Positions 1 through 8,400 of a stretch of 37,027 nt of DNA are shown here, one piece after another. The position numbers were made by a program, and so were the translations under genes. Each line of letters opens with the position of its first letter. Position 1 is the stretch's first letter. This stretch comes from Prevotella sp. UBA2725. Its GTDB lineage: Bacteria; Bacteroidota; Bacteroidia; Bacteroidales; Bacteroidaceae. The stretch lies in assembly GCA_002353825.1 (NCBI GenBank), contig DEKJ01000050.1, forward strand, positions 1 to 37,027, read 5' to 3'. Below the pieces are notes generated by a model that worked only from the letters and a program-made list of their open reading frames with translations, was not told the origin of the DNA and ran no database searches.

Positions 1-767
1 GTGCGGCCCGACTCCTTGATGACTTTCTCGGCATATTCCTTAGCCTTGGTCCACTCAGCCTTGCCGGTGTATTTCTCGGCGTTGAGGTAGAGGCGTGCCA
101 GAAGCATCCAGGCTGCGCTCTGGTCGGCACGTGAATAGTTCTTCTCACCCTTCTTACGTACAGAAGGCGGAAGCATGTTGCCCATATTCTCCTCCAGGTC
201 CTTCACGATGAAGTTGTAGAGGTCGGCACTCTTGATCTGCTTCGGATCGGGATCAGGCATCGTCTCCGAGAAAACGGGATTGCCGAAGTTGTCGAGCAGA
301 TAGTAGTAGTAGAGGTCACGCATGAAGTGAGCCTCAGCCGTCATCGTCTTGTCATAATCAGCACACTCCTTGAGGTACTGGTTGCAGATAGAGACGCCGA
401 AGGTCAGACGCCACCACAGTCCATAAAGGCTCTCGTTGGCAGCCGTGAACGAGTTCTTACTGAACTCAGCGATACCCTTATCGGTCCATCCGCAGATGGC
501 CTCATCGGTAGTCAGTTCGTTTGCATTCCAAAGCAAGCGGTAAAGCACTGACAGGCCGGCATCACCGAGGTCGAGCTCCGACTCGCCCGGGCCTTTGCCC
601 TCGAAGACGAACTCGGCATACATCTTATTGAAAAGCTTGTCGGCATTCACCTGCGTGTTCTGGCGGGGGTCAATAGGCTCGACATCCAAGTCATTGACGC
701 AAGAGCTCATGCCTAAGGTCATGGCCAAGCCAAGGATAGGGAAAGCTTTCTTTATATTGAATTTCAT
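1..767 (-). CDS. susD: SusD/RagB-like outer-membrane glycan-binding lipoprotein (3' end outside window)
   Basis: Surface lipoprotein that, with its SusC partner, captures oligosaccharides at the outer membrane. The frame is open from the ATG at 767 to the window edge (255 codons; the family is usually 500-600), so the C-terminal half is missing. The N-terminus MKFNIKKAFPILGLAMTLG leads to a lipobox-like SSC, predicting lipidation at that Cys. Family-typical features follow: an early NADKLFN segment, FWRLTFG-like WWRLTFGV, and the helical stretch AEAHFMRDLYYYYLLDNFGN, which matches the conserved RaLRAfyYy..l...G.vP core of SusD proteins. It lies 43 bases downstream of susC on the same strand, the standard susC-susD order, so it is probably cotranscribed. 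The glycan cannot be read from the sequence; the neighbouring GH13 and GH53 genes suggest starch or galactan. Confidence 0.9.
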   Translation of the reverse strand, partial: MKFNIKKAFPILGLAMTLGMSSCVNDLDVEPIDPRQNTQVNADKLFNKMYAEFVFEGKGPGESELDLGDAGLSVLYRLLWNANELTTDEAICGWTDKGIAEFSKNSFTAANESLYGLWWRLTFGVSICNQYLKECADYDKTMTAEAHFMRDLYYYYLLDNFGNPVFSETMPDPDPKQIKSADLYNFIVKDLEENMGNMLPPSVRKKGEKNYSRADQSAAWMLLARLYLNAEKYTGKAEWTKAKEYAEKVIKESGR

Positions 768-810
768 AATGATATTCTCTTAAATATATTGAACTGTAAT
801 CGCTGAAGAA

Positions 811-3800
811 TTAGAAATCGAGGTTCAGACCGATGAGGAACGTCCTCGGGCGCGGATAGACGGTGCCGTCGATGCCGCCCTTGCCGCCCTTGACCTCCGG
901 GTCAAGGCCTGAATAGCCGACCTCCGGGTCAAGGCCTGAATAGCCGGTGATGGTGAACACATTGGTGCAGCTGGCATAGATACGTCCGTTCAGGCCCTTG
1001 TATGAACCTCCATGGAAAAGGTTGCTGAAAGAATAGCCCAGCGTGATGTTGTCGCACTTCAGGAATGATGCGTTCTCTACGAAGTAATCAGTCAGGGCAT
1101 CGTAAATCTTCTCACCATTGAGATAGTTCACTTCAAGAGCGTAGGGCATGGCGTTGCTCATATAACCGGTACCCGTACCTATATAATAAGGTGAACGCTG
1201 TCCCATCTTCAGCTTGTTGAACACGTAGTTGCCAACACTGGCACGAAGGCCGATGCCGAGATCCCAGTTCTTATACTGCAAGCGAGAGCTCAGGCCGAAG
1301 AGCCAAGGAGCAATCGAAGACTTGTAATAGTACTTATCGTTTTTATCGATAACACCGTCAGCGTTGCGGTCAACGACAACACCCTGCAGAGGCTTGCCGT
1401 CGGCATCATATACCTGCTGATAAACATAGAATGCGCCTACAGGCTCGCCCACCTGATGGGCCTGAGCGTTGTTGCCCTTACCGAGACCGACATCACCATA
1501 CTCAATAGCCTGTCCGTCGCCTGCGAGGGCGGTAATCTTGTTCTTGTTGTAAGTGGCGTTACCGGTGATTTCCCAGTGCCAGTCTGCAGTCTGGATGGGA
1601 CGTACGGTGATGGCGGCCTCAAAGCCCTTGTTCTCCATCGAGCCGATATTCTTCATGATGTAGTTACCGAAGTTGGACAGCGACTTCACGGGAGCGTTCA
1701 TCAGCAGGTCGGTAGTCTTGCGCTTATACACATCGAAGCTGCCGCTCACGCGACCGTTCCAGAGGCTGATATCGATACCGGCATTGTAGGTAGTGGTGGT
1801 CTCCCACTTCAAATCCCCATTGTAGCCCTGCGGGATGTACTGCTTACCGTCACCGGCAGCAGGATAGAGCGCCTGAGTGCTGGTAGGCTCCTGATAAACA
1901 GGGAAGTAGAGATAGTCGCCGATACCCTCCTGCTGACCAGTCTCACCCCAGCCGAGGCGGAGCTTCAACTCGTCAATCTGCTTGACGTTGCGCAGGAAAG
2001 GCTCATTGTTGATCTTCCAACCAAAGGCTGCTGATGGGAAGTAACCCCAACGGTGACCTTTAGCGAAACGAGAGCTACCATCAGCACGGAAGGTGGCGGT
2101 GAGCATGTAGCGGTCGAAAGCCGAATAATTCATACGGCCGTAGAAAGAGACGAGATAGTGCTCTGACTTCCACTCGCTGTTCTGCTCGTTGTATTTCTTC
2201 GTGGGGTTGGTGGAAGGATAAATGCCATATTCATTGTAGTCGCCCCAATATTTCTCATGGCGCCACTCATAACCACCCATGATGTCGAAGTGCTGCGTCT
2301 TGGCGAAGTCCTTAAGATATTGTGCGTAAGCACTGAGGTTAAGGTTATACTTATTCTCATGGTCGGTCTTGTGGTAACCATAATAAAGGTTGGCAGGACT
2401 CCAAGGCTCCACATCCTGACGCTTCTTACCGTTGGCCCAGTCGCCGGCGGCATTCACGTGAAGATGCAGGTCCTCAAAGCCATGAATCTTATAGTCAGCT
2501 TCCACATTACCCATATAATCATAGGAGTTGGCGCGGTCGAGGTTGCCATTGATCAAAGCCACTGGGTTGGCTGTTGCCAGATCAATCTTGGTCAGTGGCC
2601 AAGCGCTGTCGCCAAACGAGGCGGCCTGCGTCCACTCCCAGTAGTTGTTGAAGTTGGCGAACTTAGCGTCGCTCGAATAAACGGGCTGTGTGGGGTCGAA
2701 GCTCACGGCCGCCCCGATGGCATCGGTGTTGGCGTAGCGATTGTGCGCATACATGAACTTGCCGTTGATGTTGAACGTCAGGTGATCGTCAAACAGCGTG
2801 GGGCTGAGGTTGACGCTGGCGGTGGTACGCTGGAAGTTGGAAGTCTTCAGGATACCGTTCTCATCGGTGAAGCCCGCGCTGACGCGGTAAGGCATGTTCT
2901 TCAGGCCGCCCGACACCGTAATATTATGGTCGGTAGAGATGGCCGAATGATAAATCTGCTTCTGCCAGTCGGTGTTGGCAGAGCCTAAGAGGCTCTCGCG
3001 CGCTGACGGCACATACTTGCCGTCAACGGTCTTACCGGGATAGAGCTGCTTCACAAGCGCACGGTACTCATTGCCGTCGAGCACGTCGAGGTACTCGGGT
3101 ACGGTGGCCATCGACACGTTGCCGTTGTAGCTCACCTTGGGAGCCGAGCCCTTGCGGCCCTTCTTCGTAGTGATGATGATGACACCGTTGGAGCCGCGGC
3201 TACCGTAGATGGCGGTGGCGGAGGCATCCTTCAAGACGGTGAAGCTCTCGATATCGTTAGGGTTGACCATGGAGAGGGGGTTCGACAAGCCCTTCACGCC
3301 CTGGTTGTCCATGGGCAGGCCGTCGATGACAATCAGCGGGTCGTTGCTGGCATTGAGCGACGAGCCGCCACGAATGCGGATGGTGGCTCCGGCGCCCGGC
3401 TGGCCGTTGGTCGTTGTAACGTTGACGCCGGCAATCTTGCCCTGCATCATCTCCTGCGCGTTGGTCACGAGTCCGTGGTTCTTCTCGTCGGGCTTGATGG
3501 CCGTCACCGAGCCGGTGAGGTCGTTTTTCTTGGCCACACCATAACCGATGACCACGACATCGTTCAGGGTCTTGGAATCATCCTGCAGCGTGATGACGGC
3601 ACCGTTGGCGGCTGCCACCTTCTGCGGAGTCATACCGATGTAAGTAATGGTGATCTCTGTGCCGGGGGCTACATTAATGGAATAGTTACCGTCGAGGTCG
3701 GTAACACCCACCGCCTTACCGTTGGCAGTAATGGTGGCACCCATGACAGGCTCGCCGGCAGCATCTTTCACTTGTCCCTTGATGGCACCCGACTGGGCCC

Positions 3801-3879
3801 AGGAACTGGCCGCTAAGAGCAATCCGCCCGTAAGGACGAGGGCTCTGCGTGGCATTTTGAATTTTACCTGCTTCATCAT
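811..3879 (-). CDS. susC: SusC/RagA-family TonB-dependent outer-membrane transporter
   Basis: TonB-dependent beta-barrel that imports oligosaccharides bound by SusD. It has 1022 residues, normal for the family. Order: signal peptide (about 1-28, ending SSWAQ), carboxypeptidase-regulatory-like domain (about 30-105, GQVKDAAGEPVMGATI), the SusC signature LNDVVVIGYG with its preceding TonB-box region, plug domain (about 115-235, with IRIRGGSSLNASNDPLIVIDG and DASATAIYGSRGSNGVI), then the barrel ending in NLDF with the C-terminal Phe needed for barrel insertion. Two adjacent ATGs (3879 and 3876) are possible starts. A -7 box lies about 90 bases upstream. Oddity: residues GYSGLDPEV near the C-terminus occur twice in tandem (see the repeat at 892-945). 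No frame damage is visible. Confidence 0.97.
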   Translation of the reverse strand: MMKQVKFKMPRRALVLTGGLLLAASSWAQSGAIKGQVKDAAGEPVMGATITANGKAVGVTDLDGNYSINVAPGTEITITYIGMTPQKVAAANGAVITLQDDSKTLNDVVVIGYGVAKKNDLTGSVTAIKPDEKNHGLVTNAQEMMQGKIAGVNVTTTNGQPGAGATIRIRGGSSLNASNDPLIVIDGLPMDNQGVKGLSNPLSMVNPNDIESFTVLKDASATAIYGSRGSNGVIIITTKKGRKGSAPKVSYNGNVSMATVPEYLDVLDGNEYRALVKQLYPGKTVDGKYVPSARESLLGSANTDWQKQIYHSAISTDHNITVSGGLKNMPYRVSAGFTDENGILKTSNFQRTTASVNLSPTLFDDHLTFNINGKFMYAHNRYANTDAIGAAVSFDPTQPVYSSDAKFANFNNYWEWTQAASFGDSAWPLTKIDLATANPVALINGNLDRANSYDYMGNVEADYKIHGFEDLHLHVNAAGDWANGKKRQDVEPWSPANLYYGYHKTDHENKYNLNLSAYAQYLKDFAKTQHFDIMGGYEWRHEKYWGDYNEYGIYPSTNPTKKYNEQNSEWKSEHYLVSFYGRMNYSAFDRYMLTATFRADGSSRFAKGHRWGYFPSAAFGWKINNEPFLRNVKQIDELKLRLGWGETGQQEGIGDYLYFPVYQEPTSTQALYPAAGDGKQYIPQGYNGDLKWETTTTYNAGIDISLWNGRVSGSFDVYKRKTTDLLMNAPVKSLSNFGNYIMKNIGSMENKGFEAAITVRPIQTADWHWEITGNATYNKNKITALAGDGQAIEYGDVGLGKGNNAQAHQVGEPVGAFYVYQQVYDADGKPLQGVVVDRNADGVIDKNDKYYYKSSIAPWLFGLSSRLQYKNWDLGIGLRASVGNYVFNKLKMGQRSPYYIGTGTGYMSNAMPYALEVNYLNGEKIYDALTDYFVENASFLKCDNITLGYSFSNLFHGGSYKGLNGRIYASCTNVFTITGYSGLDPEVGYSGLDPEVKGGKGGIDGTVYPRPRTFLIGLNLDF
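892..945 (-). repeat. 27-base in-frame tandem duplication inside susC
   Basis: Two perfect copies of a 27-base unit (892-918 and 919-945) encode the nonapeptide GYSGLDPEV twice. In SusC proteins this motif normally occurs once, shortly before the last strand (YPRPRTFLIGLNLDF here). The exact DNA identity suggests a recent slippage or misalignment event. Copy number may vary between strains. Confidence 0.95.
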
Positions 3880-3968
3880 TTGCTTTTAAATTAAGATTGG
3901 TATATTAATTTTAGTATTTTCCTTATAGTATTTTTATCTATAGCCCTATGTATTTAAGCTTTCGTGTG

Positions 3969-3976
3969 CAAAGATA
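3969..3976 (-). promoter_or_regulatory. Candidate -7 box for susC
   Basis: Minus-strand TATCTTTG fits the Bacteroidota -7 consensus TAnnTTTG. A TTG lies about 22 bases upstream, slightly long for a -33 element. It would give a leader of roughly 80-90 bases before the susC ATG. Confidence 0.4.
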
Positions 3977-4030
3977 GGTGGTTTTGCTTGATGTGTATCA
4001 AGTTTTAACACAAAAGTGCAAAAAGCGTTG

Positions 4031-4100
4031 TGCAATCGTTTGCGCATCCACGAAAGGCGTCCACGAAGGACACAAAGAACACGAAGAACACGAAGAATAT
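4031..4100 (+). repeat. Left arm of outer inverted repeat (CACGAAGGACAC family)
   Basis: Low-complexity block built from CACGAAGGACACAAAG / AACACGAAG units, starting with TGCAATCG. A diverged inverted copy lies at 4507-4591, so the two arms bracket the palindromic element at 4168-4457. The block is open in several frames, which creates spurious ORFs rich in His-Glu-Glu or Lys-Asp-Thr-Lys; none looks like a gene. Confidence 0.7.
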
Positions 4101-4167
4101 AGAGCCTTTGCCACCTTCGCAACTTATTCGAGCTGTACGGTTGAATCTCTTTCTTTCTGTTTGGGAC

Positions 4168-4457
4168 AGTGCCTCGGAGAGGCACACTCTTCATAACCCC
4201 AGACTAAAGGAGCGATAGCGACTGCAGTCTGGGGATTTTAGACCGTGCTTGGATCTCTGAGTTCCAGCCTCGGAGAGGCTGACTGTGCCTTGGCGCGCTA
4301 TGTTGACACAATAATCTGTTTACAGACATAGCGCACTATCGTGCAGCCTGCCTCTCCGAGGCAGAAAATCAGTCAAATACACCTTTACAATACACCCCAG
4401 GCTACGTCGCTACGCTCCTTGCCTGGGGTTATGCAGAGTGTGCCTCTCCGAGGCACT
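4168..4457. repeat. Composite palindromic element, copy A
   Basis: A nested inverted repeat of about 290 bases. From the outside in: AGTGCCTCGGAGAGGCAC (4168-4185) mirrored at 4440-4457; a hairpin with a CCCCAGACT/AGTCTGGGG stem (4197-4234) mirrored by CCCCAGGC/GCCTGGGG (4395-4428); a central unit whose ends are CAGCCTCGGAGAGGCTG (4265-4281) and its inverse (4348-4364), containing GCGCGCTATG mirrored as CATAGCGC. The left arm aligns with the reverse complement of the right arm almost base for base. There is no coding capacity. The layout suggests a REP/BIME-like or miniature non-autonomous element; no transposase lies in the window. Together with the outer arms it fills the 860-base gap between susC and the amylase gene. 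Confidence 0.9.
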
Positions 4458-4506
4458 ATCAACTATAAGTAGAGAAGGAAGTTCAACCGGACAAGTAGAA
4501 CTTATT

Positions 4507-4591
4507 TTTCGTGATCTTTGTGTCCTTTGTGGATTATTTTCTTCGCGTCTTCTGTGTCCTTCGTGGACGGTTCTCTTCGTGGATGCAATCG
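4507..4591 (-). repeat. Right arm of outer inverted repeat (CACGAAGGACAC family)
   Basis: Read on the minus strand this begins CGATTGCATCCACGAAGAG and continues with CCACGAAGGACACAGAAG-type units, matching the block at 4031-4100 in inverse orientation. After it, bases 4592-4741 are AT-rich leader for the amylase gene, in which I find no TAnnTTTG promoter. Confidence 0.7.
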
Positions 4592-4741
4592 TTTTCTCAC
4601 AAATAATCTTAAATTGATATAGGTCATGCAAAGAGGTAATAATATGTTTCGTAACTTCGTAGCGTCAATCAGTACACATTATTATATAAGCATTAATACA
4701 GTCGGACATAAGAGAAACAAACAACAATAAATAATCAGATT

Positions 4742-6583
4742 ATGAAACGCATCTATTCTTTTCTCGTTGCGCTTTTTGCGCTCGCAGCCATGCCGCTCGG
4801 TGCTTTTGCACAAGGCTGGCCGGCCAATTTTGGCGGCGTGATGCTCCAGGGATTCTACTGGAACAGTTTCAGCGACACGCAGTGGTCAAACCTCACTTCG
4901 CAGGCCGACATGCTGTCGAAATACTTCAACCTCATCTGGGTACCGCAGAGTGGTTATTGCAACACAACATCGAACAACATGGGTTACTACCCCATCTACT
5001 GGTTCAACCAGAAGAGTGCCTTCGGTACTGAGGCCGAGCTCCGCACGATGATCAAGACCTTCAAGGATAAAGGCACGGGTATCATCGCCGATGTCGTCAT
5101 CAACCACAAAAACGGAGCTACTAAATGGTGCGACCTCGCCAACGAGACGGTGACGGGTCAGAATACGGGCAAGACCTACTCTGTTTCCTGGGACCACACC
5201 AACTATACACAGATCTGTAAAGACGACGAGGGCAATACGAATAAGTCCTCTGAAGCCTATGGCAAGATCAAAGGTGCCGGCGACACGGGACTCGGCGATG
5301 GCGGATGCCGTGACCTTGATCATACGAATGCAACGACGCAGGCTAACATTAAAACTTACGAAGATTATCTCTTGAACGAACTGGGCTACACCGGTTTCCG
5401 CTACGACTTCGTGAAAGGCTACGATCCAAAATATATCAAGCTTTACAACGAATCCTCCAAGCCCACCTACTCCGTAGCTGAGTACTGGCAAGGCTCTGTG
5501 ACTGACACAAAGAGTGGCGATCATCCCTTTGGTGGCGTGAAAGACTGGGTGGAGGCTACCGGCTATACAAGCGCGGCTTTCGACTTCCCCATGAAATACT
5601 TCATTGAGAGTGCATTTGCCAACAGCAACTGGAGCTCTCTGGTCAACTACACGAGCAAGACCCTTGCCGGTGTCAATCCGCAGTATGCCGTGACCTTCAT
5701 CGACAACCACGACACATCCGACCCTCACGAGAATCCGGATCAGTTGCGCGCAAACATTGCTGCAGCCAACGCTTATCTGCTCGCCATGCCCGGCACACCG
5801 TGCATCTTCCTCAAGCACTGGCTGAGCTACAAGACGATCATCAAGAAATGTATCCTCGCCCGCAAGCTCGCTGGAATCACGAACACAAGCAGTGTGACGA
5901 CCTCTTCTGCTGTCACTAACGGTTATGTGCTCGGCGTAAAAGGCTCCAACGGCAGCGTGCTTCTCCTCTTAGGTACTCCTACCTATGACACGACCGGTTA
6001 TCAACTTGTCTGCGAAGGTGACAACTTCAAGTATTATGTCTCTGACGGCTTGGATATCTCCGGCATCACCAGCATCAAGGACGAAACAACACATACCATC
6101 CCTTCATTCTGCAAGGTAAACAGCGGCGAAACCTGCGCCTTCTTCGAGCAACCAACATCGAGCGCATGGTCCGGTACGATCTATTGCTGGGCATGGGACT
6201 CCAAAGGTAACTACACGGGTGGCTCATGGCCTGGTATGGCTTGCACGAAGGTAGGCACTACCGATGACGGCAAGACCGTATGGAAATGGACATGGAGCGG
6301 AAAATACACCGGTTCTACAGCCTCTACACCTACGGGTATCATCTTTACGAACAAGACGACCGGCTCGAGTCAGACCAACGACATGACGTTCAAGAACGGC
6401 AACTACTATGGCGTAGATATCGTCTACGGCAATGTCATCGACAATGCAACAGGCATCCGTACCATCAATGCCTCGACAACCTCTTCTGATCCTTCTTGGT
6501 ACACCCTCTCCGGCGTGCGTCTCAGCAAAGAGCCCACGCAGAACGGAGTGTATATCCATCAAGGGAAGAAGGTGGTGAAATAA
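4742..6583 (+). CDS. Secreted GH13 alpha-amylase with starch-binding module and C-terminal tail
   Basis: Endo-acting hydrolase of alpha-1,4 glucan, 613 residues. Signal peptide about 1-23 (ends GAFAQ; no lipobox Cys). The GH13 barrel follows: region I DVVINH, region II GFRYDF with nucleophile Asp222, region III VAEYW with acid/base Glu247, region IV FIDNHD with Asp324. All catalytic residues are present. Residues about 473-565 (IYCWAWDSKGNYTGGSWPG, then WKWTW) resemble a family 26 starch-binding module. The last 45 residues (WYTLSGVRLSKEPTQNGVYIHQGKKVVK) are the short beta-rich tail common on secreted Prevotella proteins, similar to type IX secretion sorting domains. The gene lies between palindromic elements A and B, divergent from susC. 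I see no clear promoter. Confidence 0.95.
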   Translation: MKRIYSFLVALFALAAMPLGAFAQGWPANFGGVMLQGFYWNSFSDTQWSNLTSQADMLSKYFNLIWVPQSGYCNTTSNNMGYYPIYWFNQKSAFGTEAELRTMIKTFKDKGTGIIADVVINHKNGATKWCDLANETVTGQNTGKTYSVSWDHTNYTQICKDDEGNTNKSSEAYGKIKGAGDTGLGDGGCRDLDHTNATTQANIKTYEDYLLNELGYTGFRYDFVKGYDPKYIKLYNESSKPTYSVAEYWQGSVTDTKSGDHPFGGVKDWVEATGYTSAAFDFPMKYFIESAFANSNWSSLVNYTSKTLAGVNPQYAVTFIDNHDTSDPHENPDQLRANIAAANAYLLAMPGTPCIFLKHWLSYKTIIKKCILARKLAGITNTSSVTTSSAVTNGYVLGVKGSNGSVLLLLGTPTYDTTGYQLVCEGDNFKYYVSDGLDISGITSIKDETTHTIPSFCKVNSGETCAFFEQPTSSAWSGTIYCWAWDSKGNYTGGSWPGMACTKVGTTDDGKTVWKWTWSGKYTGSTASTPTGIIFTNKTTGSSQTNDMTFKNGNYYGVDIVYGNVIDNATGIRTINASTTSSDPSWYTLSGVRLSKEPTQNGVYIHQGKKVVK

Positions 6584-6584
6584 A

Positions 6585-6624
6585 GGCCTCTCCCCTTCTC
6601 CCTCCCCCGTAGGGAGGGAGAAGG
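6585..6624. repeat. GC-rich hairpin repeat after the amylase stop codon
   Basis: Starts GGCCTCTCCCC one base after the TAA and contains the stem CCCTCCC/GGGAGGG around CCCGTA. The same element follows the stop codons of the GH53 and CYTH genes. It could work as a terminator or a 3' mRNA stabiliser; there is no T-run. Confidence 0.75.
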
Positions 6625-6670
6625 CAATACCAAGGCGCCCAAAAGGCTCTTCCGGTTTCCAAGTTAAAGA

Positions 6671-6941
6671 GTGCCTCGGAGAGGCACAATTTTTCATAAC
6701 CCCAGACTAAAGGAGCGATAGCGACTGCAGTCTGGGGGCGGGTGTTGAGAACGGATTAACTGACCTCCAGCCTCGGAGAGGCTGAATGCGCCTTGGCGCG
6801 CTATAAATACATTGCGCACTATCGTGCAGTCTGCCTCTCCGAGGCAGGAGGTCAGTCAAACAGGCTCTCACAACCCACCCCAGTCTGCGTCGCTGCGCTC
6901 CTTAGACTGGGGTTATGAATAATTCAGCCTCTCCGAGGCTG
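6671..6941. repeat. Composite palindromic element, copy B
   Basis: Same architecture as copy A: GTGCCTCGGAGAGGCAC (6671-6687), CCCCAGACT hairpin (6700-6737), central unit bounded by CAGCCTCGGAGAGGCTG (6768-6784) and its inverse (6831-6847), inverted CCCCAGTCT hairpin (6878-6912), and CAGCCTCTCCGAGGCTG (6925-6941). The internal spacers differ from copy A while the stems are kept, including compensating changes, which suggests structure matters. It separates the amylase and galactanase genes. Confidence 0.9.
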
Positions 6942-6960
6942 CCAGCGCCATTGCCCGCCA

Positions 6961-7048
6961 GTCGCCAAACGATTGTTCGGCGGTCGCCAAACGATTGTTT
7001 AACGGTCGACAAGCGATTGTTTGTCGTTCGACGAACGATCGGCTGACG
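6961..7048 (+). repeat. 22-base tandem repeat array (4 units)
   Basis: Four consecutive 22-base units start at 6961, 6983, 7005 and 7027. The first two share GTCGCCAAACGATTGTT; the third is GTCGACAAGCGATTGTT and the fourth is more diverged (TTCGACGAACGATC). The array ends about 40 bases before the galactanase ATG, a position suited to a regulatory role. The ORF extension upstream of 7087 runs through this array and is not believed to be translated. Confidence 0.85.
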
Positions 7049-7086
7049 AACGGCAGCCAACAACAACGAAATTAAAACCAAACAAC

Positions 7087-8400
7087 ATGAATATTTTAAA
7101 ACAAAGACAACACAAAGGAATCTACACGCTTGCGTGTGGACTATTGATGCTTCTCACTTGTTCAACGGCTTCGGCACAAAAGTATGTAGGTGGCGACATC
7201 TCTATGCTGCCCGCCTATGAGAAGGCCGGGGCAACTTACTACACGCACAGTGGGCAGAGCATCTCCGATGTGATCACTTATTTCAAAGAGGAAGGGATGA
7301 ACGCCATGCGCGTACGCCTCTTCGTCAATCCTACTAAGCAGACGACGAATGAGAACAACGGCACCTATACATGGGTCACGGATGACAATGTGTGCCAAAA
7401 CCTCAGTTGGGTGGAGAGCTTGGGCAAGCGCATCAAGGACGCTGGACTGAAGTTCATGCTCGACATCCATTATTCCGACACGTGGGCCGACCCGGGGAAA
7501 CAATGGACACCGGCTGCGTGGGCTTCGCTCAGCGACGATGACCTCGCCACAAAGGTCTATGACTATACGAAAGATGTACTGACTCAGTTGAAAGCTGCCG
7601 GTGCAGAGCCCGACTTTGTGCAGACTGGTAACGAGATCAGCTACGGCATGCTGTGGGGACGCCCCGGAAGCACACTCTATCAGTGCTGGCCATCATCTTC
7701 AAACAACTGGTCTCGCTTTGAGAAACTACTCGGTCAGGCTACTAAAGCTACGCGTGAGGTCTGCCCCGATGCAAAGATTATCCTGCACGTAGAGCGTGTG
7801 TCAACATCACAGCAGAACGACAACAAGAGCTATGCAGCCCTGAAATATTTCTATCAGCAGATGGCAACGGCAAAGATCGACTATGACATTATCGGTCTAA
7901 GCTATTATCCGTATTTCCATGGTCCGCTGTCAGAGATAGAAGGTGCCATCAGTTATCTTGAGGCAGCTTATCCGAGCAAAGAAATCATGATTGTGGAGAC
8001 AGGCTATCCATACGCCTGGGCTGTGAATGGCACAACTTACAACTATAGTGGCACGTATGCTTATTCTGATGCAGGACAGAAGAGTCTCACCGATGCTCTC
8101 ATCACGATGCTGAACAAGCACAGTAAGGTGACCGGCTTGTTCTGGTGGTGGCCGGAATATAATGCCAAAGGCACAAGTCTGAGTGGCTGGTATAACGCTC
8201 CGCTCTTCGACAGTCGTACAGGCCGCGCAACCTCTGCCGTATCATCCTTGAAGAACTTCCTGACGTCGTCTACAGGTATCAAGGCGGTAAAAAGCAATGG
8301 AGTCTCTCTCGATGGCTCCTACTATAACCTTGCCGGGCAGCGTGTCAGCAAGCCGCAGCAAGGGGTGTATATCCATCAAGGGAAAAAGGTGGTGAGATAA
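7087..8400 (+). CDS. Secreted GH53 endo-beta-1,4-galactanase
   Basis: Hydrolyses beta-1,4-galactan side chains of pectin (arabinogalactan type I). 437 residues from the ATG at 7087; the in-frame ATG at 7021 is rejected because it lies in a tandem repeat and puts 22 charged residues before the signal peptide. Signal peptide about 1-30 (CGLLMLLTCSTASAQ). The GH53 barrel has family-typical MRVRLFVNP, LDIHYSDTWADPGKQ, TGNEISYGMLWG with acid/base Glu183, and IVETGYPYAW with nucleophile Glu304. The C-terminal tail YNLAGQRVSKPQQGVYIHQGKKVVR is the same sorting-type tail as on the amylase, and the last 36 bases of the two genes are nearly identical. The gene lies between elements B and C. Confidence 0.95.
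   Translation: MNILKQRQHKGIYTLACGLLMLLTCSTASAQKYVGGDISMLPAYEKAGATYYTHSGQSISDVITYFKEEGMNAMRVRLFVNPTKQTTNENNGTYTWVTDDNVCQNLSWVESLGKRIKDAGLKFMLDIHYSDTWADPGKQWTPAAWASLSDDDLATKVYDYTKDVLTQLKAAGAEPDFVQTGNEISYGMLWGRPGSTLYQCWPSSSNNWSRFEKLLGQATKATREVCPDAKIILHVERVSTSQQNDNKSYAALKYFYQQMATAKIDYDIIGLSYYPYFHGPLSEIEGAISYLEAAYPSKEIMIVETGYPYAWAVNGTTYNYSGTYAYSDAGQKSLTDALITMLNKHSKVTGLFWWWPEYNAKGTSLSGWYNAPLFDSRTGRATSAVSSLKNFLTSSTGIKAVKSNGVSLDGSYYNLAGQRVSKPQQGVYIHQGKKVVR

Noticed and set aside
3978..4218. Overlapping short ORFs on both strands, rich in His-Glu-Glu and Lys-Asp-Thr-Lys
   Set aside because: They are translations of the CACGAAGGACAC low-complexity repeat; no ribosome-binding or family support.
4197..4234. 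CCCCAGACT hairpins as classical terminators
   Set aside because: No T-run follows, they occur in inverted pairs inside a repeat element, and some are far from any gene end.
6961..7048. CRISPR array
   Set aside because: Units follow each other without spacers and there are no cas genes in the window; same for 36901-36966.
7021..7086. N-terminal extension of the galactanase from the ATG at 7021
   Set aside because: It lies in the 22-base tandem array and would bury the signal peptide behind 22 charged residues.
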